Under the pieces are notes generated by a model. That model ran no database searches and was not told where the DNA came from. It saw only the letters and a list, made by a program, of their open reading frames with translations. Below, in pieces: positions 35,207 through 43,468 of a stretch of 64,000 nt of DNA. This stretch comes from CAG-390 sp045543615 (GTDB lineage: Bacteria > Bacillota > Clostridia > Oscillospirales > CAG-272), in the NCBI GenBank assembly GCA_045543615.1, contig JAZPXL010000037.1, positions 1-64,000 on the forward strand, given 5' to 3'. The translations under genes and the position numbers were made by a program. Numbering within the stretch: the stretch's first letter is position 1; the number at the start of each line of letters is the position of its first letter.

Positions 35207-35523
35207 ATGGTGATGCGAGTGGGATTCAGACCCCACAGTTCGCGCATAATTTGATCTTATGGATTAGTAGGGCGATGGCGCGAACCATATACAAATTGCA
35301 AGCAATTTGTAGGGGTTCTTCATCTTTAGGCTCGACGATAAATGATAAGCGCACCCTTTGGGTGCTGATATAATCGGTGGGATTCAGAACCCACAGTTCG
35401 CGCATAATTTGATCTTTTGGATTAGTAGGGCGATGGCGCGAACCATATACAAATTGCAAGCAATTTGTAGGGGTTCTTCATCTTTAGGCTCGACGATAAA
35501 TGATAAGCGCACCCTTTGGGTGC
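35207..35523. repeat. Tandem 147-bp direct repeats carrying tRNA-Ser 3'-end remnants
   Basis: Copies at 35219-35365 and 35377-35523 (period 158) differ at only two positions that I see. Each starts with a degenerate copy of the T-arm of the adjacent tRNA-Ser (GTGGGATTCAG-A/C-CCCAC versus GTGGGATTCGAACCCAC in the tRNA) and ends with a half of the terminator hairpin GCGCACCCTTTGGGTGC. The sequence before copy 1 (TTTATGGTGATGCGA) resembles the acceptor side of the tRNA (TTTATGGCGGAGCG). No gene is supported here; short frames are spurious translations of the repeat. Confidence 0.85.
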
Positions 35524-35534
35524 GCTTATCATTT
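35498..35534 (-). terminator. Hairpin terminator of tRNA-Ser
   Basis: Seventeen-base perfect stem AAATGATAAGCGCACCC/GGGTGCGCTTATCATTT around a TTT loop, 1 base from the encoded CCA end. No U-tract beyond the stem's own T-rich end. Confidence 0.65.
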
Positions 35535-35535
35535 A

Positions 35536-35624
35536 TGGCGGAGCGGGTGGGATTCGAACCCACGTGCGGTTGCCCGCAAACTGATTTCGAGTCAGCCCCG
35601 TTATGACCTCTTCGATACCGCTCC
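35536..35624 (-). tRNA. tRNA-Ser (anticodon CGA)
   Basis: The reverse complement is an 89-nt class II tRNA. Acceptor GGAGCGG/CCGCTCC, long variable arm GCGGGCAACCGC, anticodon stem CTGA/TCAG with loop CTCGAAA (anticodon CGA), T-arm GTGGGTTCGAATCCCAC, discriminator G and encoded CCA. It reads UCG codons. Confidence 0.95.
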
Positions 35625-35664
35625 ATATTTGATTTAAAAATCACCCTGTGACTTCAACTTGCTT

Positions 35665-35693
35665 ATTATATCACATAATTTATGATTTTGCAA
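35665..35693 (-). promoter_or_regulatory. Sigma-A promoter of tRNA-Ser
   Basis: Minus strand: TTGCAA (35688-35693), 17-base spacer, TATAAT (35665-35670), about 40 bases upstream of the mature 5' end. Confidence 0.75.
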
Positions 35694-35739
35694 GACCTTT
35701 TGAGAATATTTTTCAAATTTAGCTGCTAATGCCCTTTAT

Positions 35740-36537
35740 TTACAATTCTATTATAGAGCCGGTAGAAATGTAATGAAGCTTTTCGCCCATAACGCTCTTC
35801 ATGAACTGATACTGAGTTACTCCTGTACAGTGACAGGTATAGTAAGTGCAATCATATCCAAGCAGCTCATTTGAGGCATCATAGAGAACTTTTCTTTCGT
35901 CATCTTTGTCTGTGTTTAGCTTTGAAAAATGAAAGCCTCCGATAAAAATATCGGGTTTTGTTGCGCTCATAATGTTCAGCACGCCTCTGTGAGAGCAACC
36001 GCTAAACAGTATACGCTTTCCGTTGTATTTCAAAACCAGGTATTGCTCGTGTACAAAGGAGTCGTTTATAAATCCCGAATCTGTTTTTTCGAGTAGGCCA
36101 AAGGACTCGATCGGATATTTTAATTCAGCGTCGGTTAAGTGTTTGATTTCGATTGCATCATCAAGACAAGTGCTCCCGCTTAGTCTGACTATGCGCACCG
36201 AAGAGAACACCTCTTTGTTGATGCCTATATACTTATCAGTACCATTATAAAACTGACCGAAAACATTTTCACTTACAAATAACTTTGCTTTGTCATTGAG
36301 CCTCAAAAATCGCTCAAAGCCGCCACTATGGTCATAGTGACCGTGTGACAATATAGCAATATCAACAGTTGACAAATCGATGTTCAGTTTTTGTGCATTG
36401 TCAGCAAAAGCACCACTCTGCGCTGCATCAAAGAGAATTCTTTTGCCACCGAATTCAATATATAATGATAGCCCGTGCTCAGGTAAAAGCGATGAGTTTG
36501 AGCAAGTATTTTCCCCTAAAGTTGTTATTCTAAGCAT
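35740..36537 (-). CDS. MBL-fold metallohydrolase, 265 aa
   Basis: Metallo-beta-lactamase fold: SHGHYDHSGG (about 64-73) supplies the dinuclear metal site, then SGCSHRGVLNI and YTCHCTG (about 233-239) supply the later His residues. The pattern corresponds to COG1237, annotated as 7,8-dihydropterin-6-methyl-4-(beta-D-ribofuranosyl)-aminobenzene-5'-phosphate synthase-like proteins; the true activity in bacteria is unsettled. ATG start behind GAGGTGAGAAA. Single gene with its own promoter. Confidence 0.85.
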   Translation of the reverse strand: MLRITTLGENTCSNSSLLPEHGLSLYIEFGGKRILFDAAQSGAFADNAQKLNIDLSTVDIAILSHGHYDHSGGFERFLRLNDKAKLFVSENVFGQFYNGTDKYIGINKEVFSSVRIVRLSGSTCLDDAIEIKHLTDAELKYPIESFGLLEKTDSGFINDSFVHEQYLVLKYNGKRILFSGCSHRGVLNIMSATKPDIFIGGFHFSKLNTDKDDERKVLYDASNELLGYDCTYYTCHCTGVTQYQFMKSVMGEKLHYISTGSIIEL

Positions 36538-36555
36538 TTTCTCACCTCAACGTAA

Positions 36556-36584
36556 AGTATAACACAAATAAGTAAAATAATCAA
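36556..36584 (-). promoter_or_regulatory. Sigma-A promoter of the MBL hydrolase gene
   Basis: Minus strand: TTGATT (36579-36584), 17-base spacer, TATACT (36556-36561), 19 bases before the ATG, so the leader is very short. Confidence 0.75.
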
Positions 36585-36627
36585 CAATAAGTTGATGATT
36601 AAATTATTTAATTTTTCTGTCAGTTGA

Positions 36628-36656
36628 TTGACAATTGAAAATATATGTAGTATAAT
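36628..36656 (+). promoter_or_regulatory. Sigma-A promoter of the ABC exporter pair
   Basis: Consensus TTGACA (36628-36633), 17-base spacer, consensus TATAAT (36651-36656). Divergent from the MBL gene promoter. Confidence 0.9.
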
Positions 36657-36693
36657 AGTACGGTAATGTCAAATAAAGGAGTCCTTTGATACT

Positions 36694-38475
36694 ATGATTT
36701 TCGGCAAGCATATAAATAAGTATTATTTAAAGTATTGCTATTTGTTTTTGCTTGGAATTCTTGCTCTTGTAGCAGTTGACTATGTTCAGCTCGAAGTTCC
36801 CGAACTGTATCGACTGGTCGTTAACGGAATCGACAACGGTTTTGTGCTGATAGACGATGTTCGATATGATTTTAATATGGAATTTTTGCTCGACCGGGTC
36901 TGCTTACCTATGTTGATAATAATCGCTATAATGATTGTTTGCAGATTTCTTTGGAGAGTGTGCTTCTTTGGAGCAGCCATAAAAATGGAAACAAGTCTCA
37001 GAAACAAGATGTTTGACCATTCAAGAAAGCTCTCACATCAGTATTACCAGATAAACAAGGTTGGTAATCTTATGTCGCTTTACACCAACGATATCGACAC
37101 TCTCAACGAGTGCTTCGGTTGGGGTATTATGGAGTTTTTTGATGCTCTTATGCTTGGTTCGCTTGCAATAATCAAGATGTGGCAGATGGACAGGGTTATG
37201 ACTCTTCTGTCCTGTCTCCCCCTGCTTTGTTTGTTCTCCGGTTCAACCATTATAGGAAAGAGCCTTACAAAGAAATGGGACAGACGCCAGGAAGCATATT
37301 CCGATCTTTCTGATTTTACTCAGGAGAGCTTTTCGGGTATTGCGGTAATAAAGGCATATGTTAAGGAAGCCAAAGAGCTTTTATCTTTCAAAAAATTGAA
37401 TGTTGAAAACGAAAAAGCTAATATTGAATACACACGTTCAAGCGTGCTTCTTCGTGTATTTGTAACTCTTTTTGTTGAGCTTGTAATCTGTGTCATCCTC
37501 GGATATGGTGGTTATCTTGTATATAACGGAACATTTGATTCAGGAAAGCTTGTTGAGTTTATAGGATACTTTACATCGGTAATCTGGCCTGTTATGGCGA
37601 TAGCTGAGCTTATTGATATGACATCAAGAGGTAAGGCGTCACTCGAAAGAATAAGCGAGCTTCTTGATGCTCCGATTGACGTAAAAGACTCCGATAATGT
37701 TACAACAATTCCTGATATCAAGGGTGGAATTGAATTCAGAAATCTCTCATTTGTATTTCCTGACGGAGACAGAGAAGCCCTCAGTGATGTTTCATTTACA
37801 ATCAATCCCGGCGAGAGCGTTGGAATTGTTGGCAAAACCGGATCAGGTAAAACAACTATTGTTGACCTTATATTGCGTATTTACAACATTCCCGACGGAA
37901 TGCTCTACATAGACGGCAGAGACGTTAACGAAGTTCCGATAATGCAGGTTCGTCAGGCTATTGCTTATGTTCCACAGGATAATTTCCTGTTTAGTGACAC
38001 GATTGAAAACAATATCGGATTTTATACAGATGAAATCGATCCGGAAGAAGTTCGTAGGGTTGCCGTTCTCGCAGACGTTGACTCTAATATCGTAGAATTT
38101 GCAAATGGATACCAGACTTTGCTTGGAGAACGTGGCGTAACGGTTTCGGGTGGACAGAAGCAGCGTATTTCGATTGCGCGTGCGCTTCTCAAAGATGCTC
38201 CTATACTTGTACTAGATGACTCAGTTTCGGCTGTTGACACAAAAACAGAGCAGAAGATTCTCGAAAATCTGCGTCTTATCAGAGAAGGAAAAACAACAAT
38301 TCTTATTGCTCACAGAATTTCTACTGTTGAGACACTTGACAAAATAATTTTTGTTGATGACGGCACAGTCAGTGCAGTTGGCACACACGAAGAACTGTAC
38401 GAATCTTGTCCTGACTATCGCCGTATGGTAGAGCTTCAGAAGCTTGATGATGAGGGAGGTGAGCACAATGCGTGA
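36694..38475 (+). CDS. ABC exporter half-transporter A (degenerate NBD), 593 aa
   Basis: Type IV exporter with a six-helix membrane domain (about 15-315) and C-terminal ATPase. Walker A KTGSGKTT (about 383-390), signature VSGGQKQRISIARAL (about 484-498) and Walker B LVLDDSVSAVD (about 505-515). The residue after the Walker B Asp is Asp, not the catalytic Glu, the typical noncanonical position of one subunit in heterodimeric exporters (BmrC/TM287-like). It overlaps the next gene by 8 bases, forming a heterodimer gene pair. Substrate not predictable. Confidence 0.9.
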   Translation: MIFGKHINKYYLKYCYLFLLGILALVAVDYVQLEVPELYRLVVNGIDNGFVLIDDVRYDFNMEFLLDRVCLPMLIIIAIMIVCRFLWRVCFFGAAIKMETSLRNKMFDHSRKLSHQYYQINKVGNLMSLYTNDIDTLNECFGWGIMEFFDALMLGSLAIIKMWQMDRVMTLLSCLPLLCLFSGSTIIGKSLTKKWDRRQEAYSDLSDFTQESFSGIAVIKAYVKEAKELLSFKKLNVENEKANIEYTRSSVLLRVFVTLFVELVICVILGYGGYLVYNGTFDSGKLVEFIGYFTSVIWPVMAIAELIDMTSRGKASLERISELLDAPIDVKDSDNVTTIPDIKGGIEFRNLSFVFPDGDREALSDVSFTINPGESVGIVGKTGSGKTTIVDLILRIYNIPDGMLYIDGRDVNEVPIMQVRQAIAYVPQDNFLFSDTIENNIGFYTDEIDPEEVRRVAVLADVDSNIVEFANGYQTLLGERGVTVSGGQKQRISIARALLKDAPILVLDDSVSAVDTKTEQKILENLRLIREGKTTILIAHRISTVETLDKIIFVDDGTVSAVGTHEELYESCPDYRRMVELQKLDDEGGEHNA

Positions 38476-40351
38476 GTTTTATCCGTTGCTGGTTGTCGGT
38501 GCTTTTATTTCTCTTGCTGCGATAGCTTTTCTAATCGCTTTCTTTATTGTTAAAAACAAAAAACAGACCTCCTCGTCAGATCGACACCTTAAAGACCGGG
38601 ATATTATCAAGCGTCTGATCGTTTACGCAAAGCCCCATATTCCCTCATTTATTGTCGTTCTTTTCATTATGATTCTTACCATCGCATACGACATTATTTC
38701 GCCTATTATTATTGGTGACATAACTGAGATGGTAACAGAAGAATTTGAGCTCAAAGACCTGTTTATCAAGGTTGGTATGTATGTTGGCATTCTTCTTGTG
38801 TCCATTATTTGTATGTATTTTCAATCTCTTATACTTCAAAAAATCGGACAGAAGATCCTCTCAAGTCTCAGGGAAAAGGTGTTCACTCATATTGAAAGCC
38901 TTTCCCACGATCAGCTAAACCATATTCCGGTTGGCAAGCTCGTTACAAGAGTTACTAATGACACTAACTCCATTTCGATGATGTTTACACACACGCTGGT
39001 AAACCTTATCAAGAACTCGTTTGTAATCATTGGTATATTCGTTGCGATGCTTTGCATCAATATCGAATTGACACTTATGGTTTTGTGTTTTGTTCCTTTT
39101 GTATTCCTGTTTACTATTGTTTTCAGAACATTCTCGAGAAGAGCGTATCGTGAAGTAAAAGATGGAACAACGGACATCAACACATTCCTTTCGGAGAATC
39201 TGTCGGGAATGAAGATCACGCAGATTTTCAATAGAGAAGATCGTAAGATGCGTGAATTCGCCGCAAAGAGCCGTAGACTTGGTAACTCCAAGATGAAAGA
39301 AATCTTCGTCTTTGGTATTTTTCGTCCTATGGTTTATGTTCTTTATATTTCATCTGTTCTTTGCCTGCTTTATCTTGCTGCGAGAGGATATATCAAAGAC
39401 ACATCCTTCTTAGGACAAGTTATTACTGTCAGCACACTTGTAACATTCTATCAGTACATATCAAAATTCTTCAATCCCATACAGAATCTTGCTGAAATGT
39501 TCAATATGCTTCAGTCAGCTTTTGCCTCGGCAGAAAAGATTTTCTCAATTCTCGATCTTAAGCCTGATCTTGTCGATGAAGACGATGCAATTGAGCTTGA
39601 AACTGTTCGCGGAGAGATCGAATTTAAGAATGTCTGGTTTGCTTACAAGCCGGATGAATGGGTTCTTCAGGATGTTTCGTTTAAGGTTGAGGCAGGTCAG
39701 ACTGTTGCGTTTGTCGGTTCAACCGGTTCGGGCAAAACAACAATTCTTTCGCTGATTTGTAGAAATTACGAAATACAGAAAGGCGAGATACTAATTGATG
39801 GTATTGACATCAAGAAGATCAAGATTTCCTCACTAAGACGCCATTTCGGTCAGATGCTCCAGGACGTTTTCCTTTTCTCAGGTACAATCAGAAGCAATAT
39901 TGTACTTCAGAAGGACGATGTAACTGAAGAGGAGATAATGGCAGCTTGCAAATATGTTAATGCTGACACATTCATTTCTAAGCTTGAGCGAGGACTTGAT
40001 GAGCCTGTGAGAGAGCGTGGAAATAATTTCTCGGCAGGCCAAAGACAGCTTTTGTCCTTTGCGAGAACTATTCTGCATAAGCCGTCCGTTATGATTCTTG
40101 ATGAAGCTACTGCTAATATTGACACAGAAACAGAAATTCTGATTCAGGATTCTCTGACAAGAATGATGAAGATCGGTACAATGCTTGTTGTTGCTCATCG
40201 ACTTTCAACCATTCAGCACGCCGACAACATCATCTTGCTTTCACACGGCAAAATAATGGAAAGTGGCACACACGCTGAGCTTCTTGCACAGAGAGGAAGA
40301 TATTATCAGCTTTATATGCTTCAATATCACACCGAAACACAAAGTGAATAA
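38468..40351 (+). CDS. ABC exporter half-transporter B (canonical Walker B), 627 aa
   Basis: Partner of the preceding half-transporter. One N-terminal hydrophobic helix (about 5-28), a basic linker, the six-helix domain, then the ATPase: Walker A STGSGKTT, Walker B MILDEATANID with catalytic Glu, and a degenerate signature FSAGQRQLLSFART in place of LSGGQ. The two subunits therefore share one active and one degenerate site, as in BmrD/TM288. ATG 38468 with GGGAGGTG upstream is the start; the first gene's stop lies inside. Confidence 0.9.
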   Translation: MREFYPLLVVGAFISLAAIAFLIAFFIVKNKKQTSSSDRHLKDRDIIKRLIVYAKPHIPSFIVVLFIMILTIAYDIISPIIIGDITEMVTEEFELKDLFIKVGMYVGILLVSIICMYFQSLILQKIGQKILSSLREKVFTHIESLSHDQLNHIPVGKLVTRVTNDTNSISMMFTHTLVNLIKNSFVIIGIFVAMLCINIELTLMVLCFVPFVFLFTIVFRTFSRRAYREVKDGTTDINTFLSENLSGMKITQIFNREDRKMREFAAKSRRLGNSKMKEIFVFGIFRPMVYVLYISSVLCLLYLAARGYIKDTSFLGQVITVSTLVTFYQYISKFFNPIQNLAEMFNMLQSAFASAEKIFSILDLKPDLVDEDDAIELETVRGEIEFKNVWFAYKPDEWVLQDVSFKVEAGQTVAFVGSTGSGKTTILSLICRNYEIQKGEILIDGIDIKKIKISSLRRHFGQMLQDVFLFSGTIRSNIVLQKDDVTEEEIMAACKYVNADTFISKLERGLDEPVRERGNNFSAGQRQLLSFARTILHKPSVMILDEATANIDTETEILIQDSLTRMMKIGTMLVVAHRLSTIQHADNIILLSHGKIMESGTHAELLAQRGRYYQLYMLQYHTETQSE

Positions 40352-40358
40352 TTAAAAC

Positions 40359-40386
40359 AAAGCACAGAGCAAAAGCTCTGTGCTTT
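40359..40386. terminator. Bidirectional terminator after the ABC exporter pair
   Basis: Twelve-base stem AAAGCACAGAGC/GCTCTGTGCTTT (40359-40370 with 40375-40386), AAAA loop. It also stops the convergent acetyltransferase gene. Confidence 0.85.
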
Positions 40387-40390
40387 AATT

Positions 40391-40888
40391 TCATTTAACT
40401 ATTTTTTGAAAAGCTATTCGCTCCTCATAATCTCTCACATAGATCTTTCCACATCTAACAAACCCAAACTTAAGTAGAGCCTTTTGCATTGGAATATTGT
40501 TTTCGTGTGTGTCAATTCTAATGTTTTTGCATAGAGATGATGCATATTCAAAACAGAATTGTGCAACACCTTTGCCGTGCGCATCCGGAGAGACGGCTAT
40601 ACGATGAATAACTCCGTATTCCTCATCATTAAGCCAATCGCCATCAAAAATATAGTTGTATGTGCTATCTTTGGTTACATCGAAGAAGAAAACACCGAGA
40701 ATGTTTCCGTCATCATCCTTGACAGTGCAAAGCTTTCTGTTTTCAATATCGAAGAGCACAGCTTGGGTTGTTGGATGTTTGTCAGACCACTGATCAGGAT
40801 TTCCATTTTCTCGCATAAATTGTCTGGCATTTTCATAAATGGAAAGGATTTCATCAAGCTCTGTTATATTTGCTATACAAATTTTCAT
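40391..40888 (-). CDS. GNAT family N-acetyltransferase, 165 aa
   Basis: Single GNAT domain: IHRIAVSPDAHGKGVAQF (about 95-112) contains the acetyl-CoA pyrophosphate loop and DTHENNIPMQKALLKFGFVRCG the typical C-terminal motif. Substrate unknown. ATG at 40886-40888 preceded by GGAG is chosen; an in-frame GTG at 40894 is possible. It lies after a terminator that follows the branched-chain operon, so is expressed by read-through or separately. Confidence 0.83.
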   Translation of the reverse strand: MKICIANITELDEILSIYENARQFMRENGNPDQWSDKHPTTQAVLFDIENRKLCTVKDDDGNILGVFFFDVTKDSTYNYIFDGDWLNDEEYGVIHRIAVSPDAHGKGVAQFCFEYASSLCKNIRIDTHENNIPMQKALLKFGFVRCGKIYVRDYEERIAFQKIVK

Positions 40889-40904
40889 AATCACTCCATT
40901 TTTT

Positions 40905-40932
40905 AAAAAGCTGTTGCGACAAGCGCAACAGC
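40905..40932 (-). terminator. Terminator of the branched-chain amino acid operon
   Basis: Nine-base stem GCTGTTGCG/CGCAACAGC (40910-40918 with 40924-40932), five-base loop, followed on the minus strand by T5. It lies just after the stop codon of the TIM-barrel/acyl-CoA synthetase fusion. Confidence 0.85.
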
Positions 40933-40939
40933 AATAGTA

Positions 40940-43468
40940 CTACGCAGTTTCGATACCTGCAGCTTTTTGGAGATTGAGCTTTTTTACGGCATCTTCTCTC
41001 ATCTTATATTTCAAAATCTTGCCTGCAGCATTCATCGGGAAGGAATCAACAAAGTCAATGTACCTCGGTACTTTGTGACGTGCCATATGATCTCGTACAT
41101 AAGCCTTCATCTCATCAACGGTCATCTCTTCGCCTTCCTTGAGAATTATGCAAGCCATTATTTCCTCGCCATACTGCTCATCGGGAACTCCAATAACCTG
41201 GACATCCTGAACCTTGGGATGAGTATAAATGAACTCTTCGATCTCCTTGGGATAGATGTTCTCGCCACCACGGATGATCATATCCTTGAGTCGACCGGTA
41301 ATTCTATAATTACCCTCAGGAGTCCTGCAAGCAAGGTCACCGGTATGAAGCCAACCATCAGCGTCGATTGCTGCCTCAGTGGCAAGAGGCATCTTGTAGT
41401 ACCCCTTCATAATGTTATAACCACGAGCGACAAACTCGCCCTTAACTCCATCAGGAACTTCAAGTCCTGTGTCAGGATCTACTATCTTGCATTCTATTTC
41501 AGGAAGAGCTCTACCGACAGTTGCAACTCTGACGTCGAGCGGATCATCCGTAGAAGACATTGTGCAACCCGGAGAAGCTTCTGTCTGGCCATAAACGATA
41601 GTTATCTCGCTCATATGCATCTTCTCAACAACATCCTGCATAACAGAGATTGGACAAGGGCTTCCTGCCATAATTCCTGTTCTCATATACGAGAAGTCGG
41701 TCTTTGGGAAATCCTCGTGCTGAAGCAGAGCGATGAACATAGTAGGAACGCCGTGGAAGCAGGTTATATGCTCGCTGTTGATACAAGCAAGTGAAGGCTT
41801 GGGTGAGAAGTAGGGAAGTGGGCAAATAGTAACGCCGTGTGTCATTGACGCAGTCATAGAAAGAACCATTCCAAAACAATGGAACATCGGAACTTGGATC
41901 ATCATTCTGTCTGCAGTTGAAAGATCCATTCTGTCGCCAATGCATTTACCGTTGTTAACAACATTATAATGCGTAAGCATAACGCCCTTGGGGAAGCCTG
42001 TTGTACCTGATGTGTACTGCATATTACATACATCATCGGGAGAAACGGCTGCAGCTCTTCTATGAACTTCTTCAAGAGGTACACGCGAAGCACGGAGCAG
42101 AGCCTCGTCCCAGGTCATACATCCGGGCTTTTTAAAGCCAACTGTGATGATATTACGAAGGAAGGGAAGTCTCTTTGCGTGTATAGGATCGCCTGACTTT
42201 GTATTCTCAAGCTCGGGACAGAGCTCGCCGATAATTGAATTATAGTCAGAATCTCTCCAACCATCAATCAAAATAAGCGTGTGAGTGTCCGATTGCTTAA
42301 AGAGGTACTCTGCCTCGTGAATCTTATACGCCGTGTTTACAGTTACAAGAACAGCTCCGATTTTTGTTGTAGCCCAGAATGCGATATACCATTGAGGAAC
42401 ATTTGTAGCCCAAACAGCAACCTTATATCCAGGTTTAACTCCAAGTGCGATGAGAGCTCTTGCAAATGTGTCAACATCATCTCTAAATTCTGAATAAGTT
42501 CTTGTATAATCAAGAGTTGTATACCTGAAAGCATACTGATCAGGGAATTCCTCGACCATAGCGTCAAGAACCTGTGGGAAGGTCTTATCAATTAAAGCTT
42601 CCTTCTTCCAGATGAAAGAGCCTGTACCTGCTTTGTTGCGATAGAGCACCTTTTTTGCTTTAGCAGGATTATCAATTCTTCGCATATAATCAACGAAATG
42701 AGCGAAAATAACATCTATATCGCTGATATCCTCAAACCATTCAGGCTCCCATTCAAGAGAAATAAAGCCATCGTAGTTTACAGAACGAAGAGCGTTCATC
42801 ATATCCTTGATAGGAAGCTCGCCATCGCCAATAAGGCAATATTCAAGCCTGTCGGGCGTATGAAGGGAGTCTTTGATGTGAACGTGTTTAACATAAGCAC
42901 CAAGATTGGTTATGGTAGCATTTGGAGTCTCTCCACCGTAAAAATACGTGTGATACATATCCCAAAGGGCACCAAAGCTATCAGACGCAAAATGGTTTAA
43001 AACTATACCGAGTTTTTCTGTGCTTGCAAACAGACCAAGAGTTTCAAGCAGAATTACAACTCCGTGGCTTTCAGCAAGAGGAAGCATTTCTTCAAGGCAC
43101 TTTATTGTGGGCTCTATGTCATTACCATCCTCTGAGGGAAGTGCGTGTACTCTTATATACGGAATTTTAAGGTTCTTTGCGGTTTCGATACACTCAGAAA
43201 TCTCTTTGCAAGCTGACTCGTGCGCTCCCTCGGAAACATCAGCAATGTTGCAGGAAACGTCAAGACAGGGAATTGTAAGACCAAGAGTTGATAGCTCTCT
43301 GCTTACTGAGAAAGATGCCTGAGGATCAAAAGGGTTATCTGAACTTATAAATGATTTCTTTTGGTTGTTGTGAAGCTCAATACCGTCAAATCCAAGCTCT
43401 TTTGCTATGCTGCAGAACTCATACCAACTGTAATTCTTCCAACCATTTGTGGAAAACGAGAGTTTCAT
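40940..43468 (-). CDS. Fusion of TIM-barrel sugar isomerase-like domain and acyl-CoA synthetase, 842 aa
   Basis: Two domains in one protein. Residues 1 to about 275 form a xylose isomerase-like TIM barrel (AP-endonuclease 2 family): FDGIELHNN, IRVHALPSE, VILLETLG, ALWDMYHTYFYGG, VKHVHIKD, GDGELPIKDMM, ISLEWEPEW, with the acidic/His metal-binding pattern intact. Residues about 300-842 form an ANL-superfamily acyl-CoA synthetase: YTSGTTGFPKGVMLTH, GQTEASPG, WLHTGDLA and the catalytic Lys in NAAGKILKYKM. Start overlaps the preceding stop (ATGA), so the two are translationally coupled. It is the last gene of the operon. The link between barrel and ligase is unexplained. Confidence 0.92.
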   Translation of the reverse strand: MKLSFSTNGWKNYSWYEFCSIAKELGFDGIELHNNQKKSFISSDNPFDPQASFSVSRELSTLGLTIPCLDVSCNIADVSEGAHESACKEISECIETAKNLKIPYIRVHALPSEDGNDIEPTIKCLEEMLPLAESHGVVILLETLGLFASTEKLGIVLNHFASDSFGALWDMYHTYFYGGETPNATITNLGAYVKHVHIKDSLHTPDRLEYCLIGDGELPIKDMMNALRSVNYDGFISLEWEPEWFEDISDIDVIFAHFVDYMRRIDNPAKAKKVLYRNKAGTGSFIWKKEALIDKTFPQVLDAMVEEFPDQYAFRYTTLDYTRTYSEFRDDVDTFARALIALGVKPGYKVAVWATNVPQWYIAFWATTKIGAVLVTVNTAYKIHEAEYLFKQSDTHTLILIDGWRDSDYNSIIGELCPELENTKSGDPIHAKRLPFLRNIITVGFKKPGCMTWDEALLRASRVPLEEVHRRAAAVSPDDVCNMQYTSGTTGFPKGVMLTHYNVVNNGKCIGDRMDLSTADRMMIQVPMFHCFGMVLSMTASMTHGVTICPLPYFSPKPSLACINSEHITCFHGVPTMFIALLQHEDFPKTDFSYMRTGIMAGSPCPISVMQDVVEKMHMSEITIVYGQTEASPGCTMSSTDDPLDVRVATVGRALPEIECKIVDPDTGLEVPDGVKGEFVARGYNIMKGYYKMPLATEAAIDADGWLHTGDLACRTPEGNYRITGRLKDMIIRGGENIYPKEIEEFIYTHPKVQDVQVIGVPDEQYGEEIMACIILKEGEEMTVDEMKAYVRDHMARHKVPRYIDFVDSFPMNAAGKILKYKMREDAVKKLNLQKAAGIETA

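Noticed and set aside
35219..35523. Direct repeats considered as a CRISPR array
   Set aside because: Only two copies of 147 bases separated by 11 bases, containing tRNA fragments; not the short repeat/unique spacer pattern.
35188..35644. Short reading frames in the tRNA-Ser repeat region (products with GFEPT- or LNPT-like strings)
   Set aside because: These are the known spurious translations of tRNA and its repeated 3' end; no ribosome binding site.
40940..43468. Frameshift or assembly artefact joining two genes
   Set aside because: The frame is open for 842 codons with complete, intact domains and uniform codon use, and the linker is short and normal.
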